A DNA stretch of 10,337 nt. Origin: Acidimicrobiales bacterium. GTDB taxonomy: Bacteria; Actinomycetota; Acidimicrobiia; Acidimicrobiales; RAAP-2. The first letter of the stretch is position 1; each line of letters opens with the position of its first letter. The stretch lies in assembly GCA_017883125.1 (NCBI GenBank), contig JADGOD010000009.1, forward strand, positions 1-10,337, written 5' to 3'. The notes beneath the pieces were generated by a model that saw nothing but the letters and a program-made list of their open reading frames with translations, did no database searches and had not been told where the DNA came from. Positions 1 through 6,529 of the stretch are shown one piece after another. The translations under genes were made by a program, and so were the position numbers.

Positions 1-1043
1 GGGTGTCCGAGGCTGCAGCCGCTGCCAGAGACGTTGATCTTCTCGCCGTCGACGCCGAGGATGCGCTCGACAGCGACCGGAACGGACGCGAACGCCTCAT
101 TCACCTCGAAGAGGTCGACATCGGCGACCGTGAGGCCTGCCTTGGCCAGCGCCTTGGGGATGGCGACCGTCGGGGCGAGCCCGGTGTCGTAAGGGTCGAC
201 GCCCACCGAGGCCCACGAGAGGACCTTGGCCAGCGGCTTGAGGCCGTGCTCGGCGGCGTACTCGTCTGAGGTGACCACGACAACCGATGCTGCATCGTTG
301 ACCCCCGAGGCATTGCCCGCCGTGATGGAGAAGTCCGGGATCTCAGGGCGGATCGGCTTGAGGGAGCTGAGCTTCTCCATCGTCGAGCCACGGCGGGGAT
401 GCTCATCGGTGTCGAAGACCACGGTGCTTCCGTCACGGGTCGTGACGGTGATCGGAACGATCTCTTCGACGAACTGCCCGGCGTCGATGGCGGCGATGGC
501 ACGGTCGTGGGAGCGCTTGGCCCAGGCGTCGAGGTCCTCGCGGGTGGCACCGACCGACCGGGCGGCGTTCCAGCCGACGGTGATCGACATGTCACGGCAC
601 GGGGCATCGGGGCGGTCGGGGTGCGACGGCGACATCCACTCCTCGTCCCACTCCTGGGTCCCGGCGATGCGGTGGCTCATCCTGGGCGCCAGCGACGACG
701 ATTGCGCCCCACCGGCGATGACCACCTTGTCCATGCCGGCCATGATCGACGCAGCGGCTGTCTGGACCGCAGCGAGGCCCGATGCGCAGTGGCGGTTGTG
801 AGCGAGACCCGGGACGGTCTCAAGGCCAGCCTCGACGGCCACAAAGCGTGCGAGGACGCCTCCGCCGTACATCGACTCGCCCAAGATCAGGTCATCGATG
901 TCCTCGGGGGCGATCCCGGTGCGACGCATCGACTCTTCCACGACGGCACGCGCCAGCTCGGAGGGCTCGGTCTCGGTCAGGGTGCCCTTGAAGGCGGAGC
1001 CCACAGCGGTGCGGCAGGCGGAGACGATCACGGCTTCTGGCAT
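1..1043 (-). CDS. Thiolase family protein (acetyl-CoA acetyltransferase / 3-ketoacyl-CoA thiolase), 3' end cut by window edge
   Basis: This enzyme should cleave a 3-ketoacyl-CoA with free CoA, the last step of a beta-oxidation round, in the cytoplasm. The frame is open from the ATG at 1043 to the left edge, giving 347 residues plus part of the next codon. The N-terminus starts MPEAVIVSACRTAVGS, the usual thiolase opening. The nucleophilic cysteine is Cys86 in HCASG. NEAF is at about 315-318 and the catalytic His347 lies in SLGHP at the very edge. These positions match Cys89 and His348 of Zoogloea thiolase. About 40 C-terminal residues, including the second catalytic Cys, lie outside the window. 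A loop reading WMSPSH near residue 130 replaces the more common MTAE-type segment, as in FadA-like thiolases of actinobacteria. AAGGAG on the minus strand (1054-1049) sits 5 nt before the ATG, which fixes the start. It is divergent from the ferredoxin operon. The family is certain; the chain-length or ring specificity is not readable. Confidence 0.93.
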   Translation of the reverse strand, partial: MPEAVIVSACRTAVGSAFKGTLTETEPSELARAVVEESMRRTGIAPEDIDDLILGESMYGGGVLARFVAVEAGLETVPGLAHNRHCASGLAAVQTAAASIMAGMDKVVIAGGAQSSSLAPRMSHRIAGTQEWDEEWMSPSHPDRPDAPCRDMSITVGWNAARSVGATREDLDAWAKRSHDRAIAAIDAGQFVEEIVPITVTTRDGSTVVFDTDEHPRRGSTMEKLSSLKPIRPEIPDFSITAGNASGVNDAASVVVVTSDEYAAEHGLKPLAKVLSWASVGVDPYDTGLAPTVAIPKALAKAGLTVADVDLFEVNEAFASVPVAVERILGVDGEKINVSGSGCSLGH

Positions 1044-1101
1044 AGGAGCTCCTTGTTGGTTCGCGGACGTCATGGCCCGACGGCTTCCAGCTGCAGAGGC
1101 A

Positions 1102-1119
1102 TCGATCGCGATTGATCGA
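1102..1119. promoter_or_regulatory. Inverted repeat in the thiolase/ferredoxin divergent gap, candidate operator
   Basis: TCGATC and GATCGA face each other across 6 bp, and an 8-bp palindrome ATCGCGAT (1105-1112) is nested inside. It lies in the 161-bp gap between divergent thiolase and ferredoxin starts. A TAnnnT match on the minus strand (TACGCT, 1140-1135) would place a thiolase transcription start just upstream of this dyad. That position would suit a repressor site, but the half-sites are short and of simple GATC/CG composition, so chance is a real alternative. It does not match the KstR or KstR2 operator patterns as I know them. Confidence 0.3.
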
Positions 1120-1192
1120 CGGACAGCTCTCCGGAGCGTATCAGCGTCCGGTCCCGATGAGCCCAGCTCGGTGGCGACGATCTCGGTGGCGT

Positions 1193-1198
1193 TATGCT
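1193..1198 (+). promoter_or_regulatory. -10-like element TATGCT ahead of the ferredoxin, probable leaderless promoter
   Basis: TATGCT fits the actinobacterial TAnnnT -10 consensus. Its last T is followed by six bases and then the ferredoxin ATG at 1205, so the expected transcription start falls on the A of the start codon. No Shine-Dalgarno sequence is visible before this ATG, whereas nearly every other gene here has one. Both facts point to a leaderless mRNA. No clear -35 hexamer is seen about 17 bp upstream. Confidence 0.45.
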
Positions 1199-1204
1199 CT
1201 TGAG

Positions 1205-1393
1205 ATGAAGTTGATCATCGATCAGGAACGATGCACCGGTCATGGCCGCTGCTACGCGTTGGCCCCCGAGCTCTTCGACTGTGACGACTGGGGCCACAGC
1301 GTCCTGCTGCTTCCTGAGGTACCAGGAGCGCTCGAGGACAAGGCCCGTCTGGCCGTGGCGTCGTGCCCGGAGAACTGCCTGTCGGTCGAATAG
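1205..1393 (+). CDS. Small single-cluster ferredoxin ([3Fe-4S] type, P450-associated family)
   Basis: This is a 62-residue soluble electron carrier. The ligand pattern is Cys10-x2-His13-x2-Cys16 and then Cys54-Pro55. The second cysteine of a normal [4Fe-4S] set is replaced by His13. This CxxHxxC...CP pattern is that of the actinobacterial ferredoxins that carry one [3Fe-4S] cluster and usually feed cytochromes P450, such as Mycobacterium tuberculosis Rv0763c beside CYP51. Extra cysteines are at 26 and 58. An in-frame ATG at 1112 would add 31 residues unlike a ferredoxin; the start at 1205 is preferred because the family begins just before the first ligand. It is the first gene of an operon with an acyl-CoA dehydrogenase and an amidohydrolase. 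No P450, Rieske oxygenase or ferredoxin reductase lies in the window, so the partner is unknown. The cluster type is inferred from the ligands. Confidence 0.9.
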   Translation: MKLIIDQERCTGHGRCYALAPELFDCDDWGHSVLLLPEVPGALEDKARLAVASCPENCLSVE

Positions 1394-1416
1394 AGAGGGC
1401 CCTGGCTGGGTCCTCT
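1394..1416 (+). other. Intercistronic hairpin between ferredoxin and acyl-CoA dehydrogenase
   Basis: Directly after the ferredoxin stop codon, AGAGGGCCC (1394-1402) can pair with GGGTCCTCT (1408-1416). This gives nine pairs, one a G-U wobble, around a 5-nt loop. There is no T-run behind it, so it need not terminate. It could trim or stabilise the short ferredoxin message relative to the downstream genes. Only the sequence symmetry is seen; the role is inferred. Confidence 0.35.
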
Positions 1417-1443
1417 CCTCGGAATCTACGACATCGAGGTGAA

Positions 1444-2622
1444 ATGAGCATTGACGCGAACCACCAGGAGTCTGCATCGGTCCACGAGGCCGAGGACGCG
1501 CAGGTCGCCTCGTTCCGGGCCGAGCTGCTGGCCTGGCTGGCCTCCGAGCTGACCGACGAGGTCATCATGGCGGGTCGCAAGCCCGTGGAGGACGGCGACA
1601 ACCTCGCCGTCCTGCGGGCCTGGAACGCCACGCTGGCCGACGCCGGATGGGCGGCACCGGCGTGGCCCAAGGAGTTCGGCGGCCGGGATGCCTCGATCGG
1701 CCAGCAGCTGGCGTGGCGCGAGGAGATGACCGCCGCCCGGGCCCCGGGCGTCGTCAACATGATCGGGGTGGCCAACATCGGCCCCGCCATCATGACAGTG
1801 GGGACCCAGGCTCAGAAGGATCGCTACCTCGCTCCAATGCTGCGGGGCGACAAGATCTGGAGCCAGGGGATGTCGGAGCCCGACGCCGGTTCGGACCTCG
1901 CCTCGCTCAGGACCCGAGCAGAGCTCCGCGGCGACACCTTCATCATCAACGGCCAGAAGACCTGGAACAGCCTCGGGCAGTACGCGGACCACTGCCAGCT
2001 CTATGTCCGCACCGACCCCGGCGCCCCCAAGCACAAGGGAATCAGCTGCCTGCTCATCGACATGAAGACCCCTGGCATCGAGGCTCGCCCGTTGCGCACC
2101 ATGACCGGTGACTACCCGTTCGCCGAGGTCTTCTTCACCGACGTAGAGGTCCCCGCCGAGAGCCTTCTTGGCACCCTGAACGAAGGGTGGCGGGTGGCGA
2201 TGACCACGTTGAGCTTCGAGCGAGCTGGCGTGGCGCAGTTCCACCTGGGCCTGAGCAACCGCCTCGAGCAGCTCCTCGTCGACGCCGAGGGTCGAGATAC
2301 CCTCGATGACCCAGTCCTGCGTGATCGGATCGTCAAGATCTACATCGAGATCGCCTGCATGCGGTACTCGACGACCCGTGAGCTCGAGGCCATCGGTCTC
2401 GGCCGGCAGCCATCGGTGGTGATGGGAAGCGCCGCCAAGCTGATGTGGGCCGGAGCGGACCAAGACCTCGCAGAGCTGGCGATCGACGTCCTCGGTCTCG
2501 AGGCGCTCAGCGGCCCGTGGGCGAAGAACCTCTCTGCATCGCAATCGACGAGCATCGCCGGCGGCACCACCCAGATCAACCGGAACATCCTGGCCGAGCA
2601 CGGCCTCGGCCTTCCGCGCTGA
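1444..2622 (+). CDS. Acyl-CoA dehydrogenase (FadE-type, full length)
   Basis: This flavoenzyme should introduce an alpha,beta double bond into an acyl-CoA and pass electrons to ETF. The product has 392 residues, a usual ACAD length. After an N-terminal helical domain comes the flavin/substrate motif QGMSEPDAGSDLAS, then the beta-domain stretch NGQKTWNS, and the C-terminus ends in GLGLPR. The usual catalytic Glu of MCAD-type enzymes (in YEGT near residue 376) is Gly373 here, in AGGTTQIN. Glu259 in LSFER lies where isovaleryl- and long-chain-type ACADs carry their base, so the active site is probably intact but of that second kind. The start at 1444 is set by GAGGTGA (1436-1442) just before it; longer in-frame extensions run back through the ferredoxin end and lack support. 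It is similar in motifs to the dehydrogenase at 7519 but has no adjacent short partner subunit. Substrate unknown. Confidence 0.93.
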   Translation: MSIDANHQESASVHEAEDAQVASFRAELLAWLASELTDEVIMAGRKPVEDGDNLAVLRAWNATLADAGWAAPAWPKEFGGRDASIGQQLAWREEMTAARAPGVVNMIGVANIGPAIMTVGTQAQKDRYLAPMLRGDKIWSQGMSEPDAGSDLASLRTRAELRGDTFIINGQKTWNSLGQYADHCQLYVRTDPGAPKHKGISCLLIDMKTPGIEARPLRTMTGDYPFAEVFFTDVEVPAESLLGTLNEGWRVAMTTLSFERAGVAQFHLGLSNRLEQLLVDAEGRDTLDDPVLRDRIVKIYIEIACMRYSTTRELEAIGLGRQPSVVMGSAAKLMWAGADQDLAELAIDVLGLEALSGPWAKNLSASQSTSIAGGTTQINRNILAEHGLGLPR

Positions 2623-2749
2623 GCCACGCAGCGCCGGACGCTCACGGCGATGTTGACGAGCGCCCCGCGAACCGGCAGAGTGTCAATCAGAGACCTTCAT
2701 TTCGTCCGCTCCGGCGCGGATCGAGGTGTTCGAACGGCAAGGAGCATCA

Positions 2750-4042
2750 ATGGAAATTGCTGACATGATCCTCATCAGCGTGGACGACCACGTGATCGAG
2801 CCACCGAACATGTTCGACGCTCACATCCCAGAGAAGTACCGTGACCGTGCCCCTCGCATCGAGAAGCAGGTCGATGGGGGCGATCTCTGGAAGTTCGAGG
2901 ACGGCTACGCCCCGAACGTGGGTCTCAACGCCGTCGCCGGGTGCCCTCCTGACGAGTACGGCCTCGACCCCACCGAGTTCGCTCAGATGCGACGCGGCTG
3001 CTTCGACGCCGACGAGCGGGTGCGCGACATGAGCGCGAGCGGCGTTCTCGCCGGCATCAACTTCCCCACCTTCCCGCACTTCTGTGGCCAGCTCTTCCTC
3101 CGGGCCACCGACAAGGACCTGGCACTGGCCTGCGTGCGTGCCTACAACGACTGGCACATCACCGAGTGGGCAAGCGCCCACCCGGACCGCCTCATCCCGA
3201 TCTCGCTGCCCGTGCTGTGGGACGCCGATCTGGCGGCAGCCGAGGTCAGGCGGATCGCCGCCCTCGGGTGCCGCGCGGTGACCTTCTCGGAGAGCCCGTC
3301 GAAGCTGGGCCTCCCCGACTACCACTCCGACTACTGGGACCCGTTCTTCAAGGCCTGCACGGAGACCGGCGTGGTCGTGTGCCTCCACATCGGCTCCTCG
3401 TCCTCGATGCACATCACCTCTCCCGGCGCACCGCCAGAGGTCATGATCGCCCTGACCCCGGTGAACTCGATGCTGGCCGTCACCGACCTCATGTACTCGA
3501 GGGTCCTCCAGAAATTCCCCGACGTCCAGCTGGCGATCTCCGAGGGCGGCAACGGCTGGGTGCCGTACGTCATCGAGCGCGCCGACTACGTCTTCGACCA
3601 CCACAACGCGTGGACCCACACCGACCTCGGAGGACGCCGGCCAAGCCAGATCTTCCACGAGCAGATGTGGACCTGCTTCATCGACGACCCCGTCGGCGTA
3701 CGGGTCCGTGACCTGGTCGGCATCGACAAGATCATGTGGGAGCTGGACTACCCGCACTCGGACTCGACGTGGCCACAGGCTCCCGAGATGCTCTTCAAGA
3801 GCTTTGATGGCGTCTCCGACGAGGACATCAACAAGATCACGCACCTCAACGCCATGAAGTGCTACGACTTCGACCCGTTCTCGATCCGACCCCGCGAGCA
3901 GTGCACGGTCGGAGCGCTGCGGGCGGAGGCGGTGGACGTCGACGTCGAGATCAAGAGCATGGGTCGCCGGAAGGCCGATGCCGACGGAGCATCCCAGTCG
4001 AGCCGACTCGCCACCGTCGCCGCCGCAGGCAACAAGGGCTGA
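2750..4042 (+). CDS. Amidohydrolase-2 family metal-dependent hydrolase/decarboxylase
   Basis: This is a 430-residue TIM-barrel protein of the amidohydrolase-2 (PF04909-like) family, whose members hydrolyse or decarboxylate ring and carboxylic-acid substrates using a bound metal, as in ACMSD and resorcylate decarboxylases. Visible likely metal or active-site residues are Asp12/Asp13-His14-x2-Glu17 in the first strand, His213 in CLHIGSS, Glu265 in SEGGNGW, and Asp333 and His336 in LDYPHSDSTWP. The order agrees with the family: first-strand D-x-H, mid-barrel His, late Asp. No signal peptide is seen, so it is cytoplasmic. The last 25 residues or so are a charged, Ala/Ser-rich tail outside the barrel. 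AAGGAG (2739-2744) lies 5 nt before the ATG at 2750, which decides against an in-frame GTG at 2726. It follows the dehydrogenase by 127 bp, in which I see no convincing promoter, and probably shares its transcript. In this setting it may act on a CoA-activated or ring-opened intermediate; that is inference. Confidence 0.88.
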   Translation: MEIADMILISVDDHVIEPPNMFDAHIPEKYRDRAPRIEKQVDGGDLWKFEDGYAPNVGLNAVAGCPPDEYGLDPTEFAQMRRGCFDADERVRDMSASGVLAGINFPTFPHFCGQLFLRATDKDLALACVRAYNDWHITEWASAHPDRLIPISLPVLWDADLAAAEVRRIAALGCRAVTFSESPSKLGLPDYHSDYWDPFFKACTETGVVVCLHIGSSSSMHITSPGAPPEVMIALTPVNSMLAVTDLMYSRVLQKFPDVQLAISEGGNGWVPYVIERADYVFDHHNAWTHTDLGGRRPSQIFHEQMWTCFIDDPVGVRVRDLVGIDKIMWELDYPHSDSTWPQAPEMLFKSFDGVSDEDINKITHLNAMKCYDFDPFSIRPREQCTVGALRAEAVDVDVEIKSMGRRKADADGASQSSRLATVAAAGNKG

Positions 4043-4061
4043 GACACCCACCACAAGACGT

Positions 4062-4096
4062 GCAACGAGCCCGGCCCCTGCGGCCGGGCTCGTTGC
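4062..4096. terminator. Perfect 15-bp-stem hairpin between convergent operons, likely bidirectional terminator
   Basis: GCAACGAGCCCGGCC (4062-4076) is followed by a 5-nt loop and its exact reverse complement (4082-4096). It lies 20 bp after the amidohydrolase stop and about 58 bp beyond the end of the convergent ligase gene. There is no T-tract on either side, which is common for terminators in G+C-rich actinobacteria. The rest of the 112-bp gap shows nothing else clear. Confidence 0.8.
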
Positions 4097-4154
4097 TGTC
4101 CGCGGTCGTGACGCGATCTCGGAAGGCCGACGCGCCGAGGCCCGTCGAGCGCTC

Positions 4155-5690
4155 CTAGCGGGCGGGATCCGACGCGATCGACTCGCGCAGGACGTTCTTC
4201 TGGACCTTCTCCATGGCGTTCCGGGGAAGGGCGCTGACGAGGGCGAGCTGCTCGGGGAGCTTGCGCTCGCTGAGCCCCTTGGCCAGGAGGTGCTCGGTCA
4301 GCTCGGCCAGGGTCGGAGGATTCTCGGGATCAGCGGGCACCACGACCGCGCAGGCGTGCTCGCCCAGCCGCTCGTTCGGCAAGCCGATGACGGCGACCTC
4401 GACGACCTTCGGGTGGTCGTACAGCAGCCCTTCGAGCTCGGTGGCCGAGATGTTCTCCATGTTGCGGATGATGATCTCCTTGAGCCGACCCGTGATCGTG
4501 AGGAACCCCTCGGGGTCGACTCGACCGAGATCGCCGGACCTGAGGAAGCCCCGCTCGTCGAAGGCTTCGGCGTCGAGGGACGCATCGACGTAGCCCTTCA
4601 TCATCTGGGGGCCCCGGAGCCGGACCTCGCCCTCCTCGCCGGCGGGCACATCGCTCTCGTCCGGTCCCACGATGCGGAGCTCAACGCCCTGCACCGGGCG
4701 GCCCTCGGTGGTGGCGATCTTCTGGTCAGGATCGTTGGGCGAGGCCCAGATCGCCATCGGGCACTCGGTCATGCCGTAGCCGGAGACCACCCCCGCCGTC
4801 CCGAAGCGCTCCCTGACGACGAAGTGGAGCGTCGGGGGCTTCGGTGACCCTCCGTGCATCATCACCCGACCGGAGGGGAAGAGCGGGGCGCACTCGGGAT
4901 GACGATCCTGGAAGTCCAAGAAGGCCTGGACGAAGGGCGGGGAGCCCGGGAGCAGCGTGGCGTGCTGGTCGCGCAGCTGGCGGGTGGTCCCCTCGGGATC
5001 GAACGTCTCGGCGAGCACGAGGGCGCAGCCGCTCTGGAGCGCCGCGATCAGGAGGATGATGCCACCGACGTGGGTCAGGGGGAGTATCAGCGCCACCCGG
5101 TCGTCTGAGGAGAGCTCGAACGCCCCGATGAGGCCGTGCACGGCAGCGGTCAACGTGGCATCGGTGTGCATGGCCCCCTTGGGGTCCGCCGTGGTGCCCG
5201 AGGTGTAGAAGTACCAGGGCGCCTCACCGTCGTCGAGGGGCGCGGGGCGCTCGACGATCTCTCCCTGAGGCAGGGAGCCATCGACGACGAGGACCCCGAG
5301 ACCGGCCCTCTCGCCCGCCACCCCGTGGGCCAGGGCGGCGAAGTCGAAGCCCCGGAACACCGAGGGGGTCACCAGGAGGTCTGATGTGGCCTGAGAGGTG
5401 ATGAACGAGACCTCTCGGTGGCGGAGGATCGGGATGAGCGGGTTCTGCCCGGATCGCAGGTAGCTCAGCGCCAGGCTCAGCGATATCGCCTCGAGCCAGT
5501 TGGGCAGCTGCCAGGAGACCATGGACCGCGGGCCGATGCCGAGGCCAGAGAGCCCGCCGGCGACCGCGAGGGCCTGGTCCTTGAGCTCAGCGAACGTCCA
5601 GACGTGCTCACGCTCGTCCAACCCGAAGATCGCGTCCGGGGTCTGTGCTGCTCGCGCTTCGAGAAGCCCCCAGAGATCGCTCTCGATCAT
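4155..5690 (-). CDS. AMP-forming acyl-CoA ligase (FadD-like, ANL superfamily)
   Basis: This enzyme should activate a carboxylic acid to its acyl-CoA through an acyl-adenylate. All core ANL motifs are present in 511 residues. A3 is YTSGTTADPKG (162-172), with Ala where Gly is usual. A5 is GYGMTE (304-309). A7 is SGD with Asp387. The A8 hinge is GRLKEIIIRNMENIS (401-415), where the usual G-E-N or G-G-x-N segment reads M-E-N. The catalytic A10 lysine is Lys495 in NAMEKVQK. The hinge and general layout recall cyclohexanecarboxylate/alicyclic-acid and medium-chain ligases rather than long-chain FadDs; that is a weak inference. The ATG at 5690 starts 5 bp after the stop of the hydratase upstream on the same strand, with a GAAGG inside that gene's end as possible ribosome site. 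The two are therefore one operon and probably translationally coupled. Confidence 0.93.
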   Translation of the reverse strand: MIESDLWGLLEARAAQTPDAIFGLDEREHVWTFAELKDQALAVAGGLSGLGIGPRSMVSWQLPNWLEAISLSLALSYLRSGQNPLIPILRHREVSFITSQATSDLLVTPSVFRGFDFAALAHGVAGERAGLGVLVVDGSLPQGEIVERPAPLDDGEAPWYFYTSGTTADPKGAMHTDATLTAAVHGLIGAFELSSDDRVALILPLTHVGGIILLIAALQSGCALVLAETFDPEGTTRQLRDQHATLLPGSPPFVQAFLDFQDRHPECAPLFPSGRVMMHGGSPKPPTLHFVVRERFGTAGVVSGYGMTECPMAIWASPNDPDQKIATTEGRPVQGVELRIVGPDESDVPAGEEGEVRLRGPQMMKGYVDASLDAEAFDERGFLRSGDLGRVDPEGFLTITGRLKEIIIRNMENISATELEGLLYDHPKVVEVAVIGLPNERLGEHACAVVVPADPENPPTLAELTEHLLAKGLSERKLPEQLALVSALPRNAMEKVQKNVLRESIASDPAR

Positions 5691-5695
5691 CGAGA

Positions 5696-6487
5696 TCAGC
5701 CCTTCTTCGACTCCGACCGCCTGTTGAAGGCAGCGACAGAGTTGGCGTGCTCCTCAGTGTTGAACAGCATGGTGTTCGCCATCCGGTCGACGTTGCGAGC
5801 CGTGATCTTGTCCGCCGAGGCCGCGGTGTCGATGGCGATCTTGGCCAGACCGAGTGCCTCCCTCGAGAATCCGCAGAGCTCGCGTGCGAACGCCCGGACC
5901 GACTCGGCGAAGACGTCGTCTTCGAACACCTCGTGGACGAACCCGATGGTCTTGGCCTGTTCTGCAGGGACCGTCTTGCCGGCCATCACGACCCAGCGGG
6001 CCCAGTGAGGGCCGACGATCCGTGTGAATCGGCTCACGCCGCCTGAGCCTGGGATGCAGGCCAGGTTGGGGAGCTCGGGAAGCGCGAAGTGGGAGCGTTG
6101 CGACGCGAACCGGAAGTCGACTGATGACGCCATCTCGACGCCGACGCCGAGGCACGGCCCCTGTGCGGCGAGGATCACCGGCTTCTCGACGGACTCCATG
6201 TGATCGAAGATGTCATGAAGCCTTCGATACCGGTGGCGCTCGGCGATCCCGGACTTGGGCCGCTGGATCTCCAAGTCGCCGATGTCCATCCCGGCGGTGA
6301 AGAACCGCCCCTCGGCCGTGATGACCAGAACGCGTGCATCGGGGTCGTCGGCGAGCTGGTCGACGGCCGCTTCGAGGGCATCGACCATGTCCTTTGCCAC
6401 GGCGTTGAACTTCTGATCCCTGGTGAAGGTCAGGGTGAGGATTCCCTCGGTGCTCTCGAACCGGTAGTTGTCAGCCATGGGCAACAC
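5696..6487 (-). CDS. Enoyl-CoA hydratase/isomerase (crotonase family) with both catalytic glutamates
   Basis: This enzyme should add water across a 2-enoyl-CoA double bond. Counting from the ATG at 6478 it has 260 residues, normal for the family. The two oxyanion-hole segments are FFTAGMDI (59-66) and GPCLGVGVE (107-115). Glu115 and Glu135 (in LPELPN) align with Glu144 and Glu164 of rat mitochondrial hydratase, so true hydratase activity is likely. PGSGG follows at 143-147. Two starts are possible. GTG at 6487 has GAGGTG 5 nt upstream and is used here. ATG at 6478 is in frame and three residues shorter, but its ribosome site would be about 14 nt away. It is the first gene of a minus-strand operon with the ligase and is divergent from the crotonase at 6643. 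Confidence 0.92.
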   Translation of the reverse strand: MLPMADNYRFESTEGILTLTFTRDQKFNAVAKDMVDALEAAVDQLADDPDARVLVITAEGRFFTAGMDIGDLEIQRPKSGIAERHRYRRLHDIFDHMESVEKPVILAAQGPCLGVGVEMASSVDFRFASQRSHFALPELPNLACIPGSGGVSRFTRIVGPHWARWVVMAGKTVPAEQAKTIGFVHEVFEDDVFAESVRAFARELCGFSREALGLAKIAIDTAASADKITARNVDRMANTMLFNTEEHANSVAAFNRRSESKKG

Positions 6488-6529
6488 TCTTGCACCTCAG
6501 ATGACGAATGGTCCACGGGGTGTTCTCCG

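Noticed and set aside
226..801. Plus-strand open frames opposite the thiolase, including one at 399-1115
   Set aside because: The minus frame from 1043 is continuous and carries Cys86, NEAF and SLGHP; the plus frames show no family features.
1044..1053. 10-bp palindrome AGGAGCTCCT next to the thiolase start
   Set aside because: It is explained by the thiolase ribosome-binding site; no reason to read it as an operator.
1112..1204. Upstream in-frame extension of the ferredoxin from an ATG at 1112
   Set aside because: It would add 31 residues unlike any ferredoxin N-terminus and cover the likely promoter.
1044..1204. KstR (AACnnGTT) or KstR2 (CAAGnnCTTG) steroid-catabolism operators
   Set aside because: I looked in the divergent gaps here and at 6488-6642 and in the 2623-2749 and 7435-7518 gaps and saw no match, so known steroid regulation is not supported by sequence.
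1426..2601. 391-codon open frame on the minus strand opposite the acyl-CoA dehydrogenase
   Set aside because: Same reason: no motif, no ribosome site of note, and it lies entirely under a well-supported dehydrogenase.
2653..2686. TTGAC and GTCAA facing each other in the dehydrogenase-amidohydrolase gap, with TTGACG as a possible -35
   Set aside because: The arms are only 5 bp with a 24-bp gap, and no acceptable -10 lies 16-18 bp downstream of TTGACG.
2728..2735. 8-bp palindrome GTTCGAAC upstream of the amidohydrolase
   Set aside because: Too short and isolated to support a site; expected by chance in 10 kb.
2747..4054. 435-codon open frame on the minus strand opposite the amidohydrolase
   Set aside because: Composition is Val/Asp/Gly-rich with no recognisable domain; it is the usual antisense open frame of G+C-rich coding DNA. 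The plus frame has clear family motifs and a ribosome site.
3978..4847. 289-codon open frame on the plus strand spanning the terminator and the ligase
   Set aside because: It crosses the 15-bp-stem hairpin and runs antisense to a ligase with all core motifs; the translation is low-complexity.
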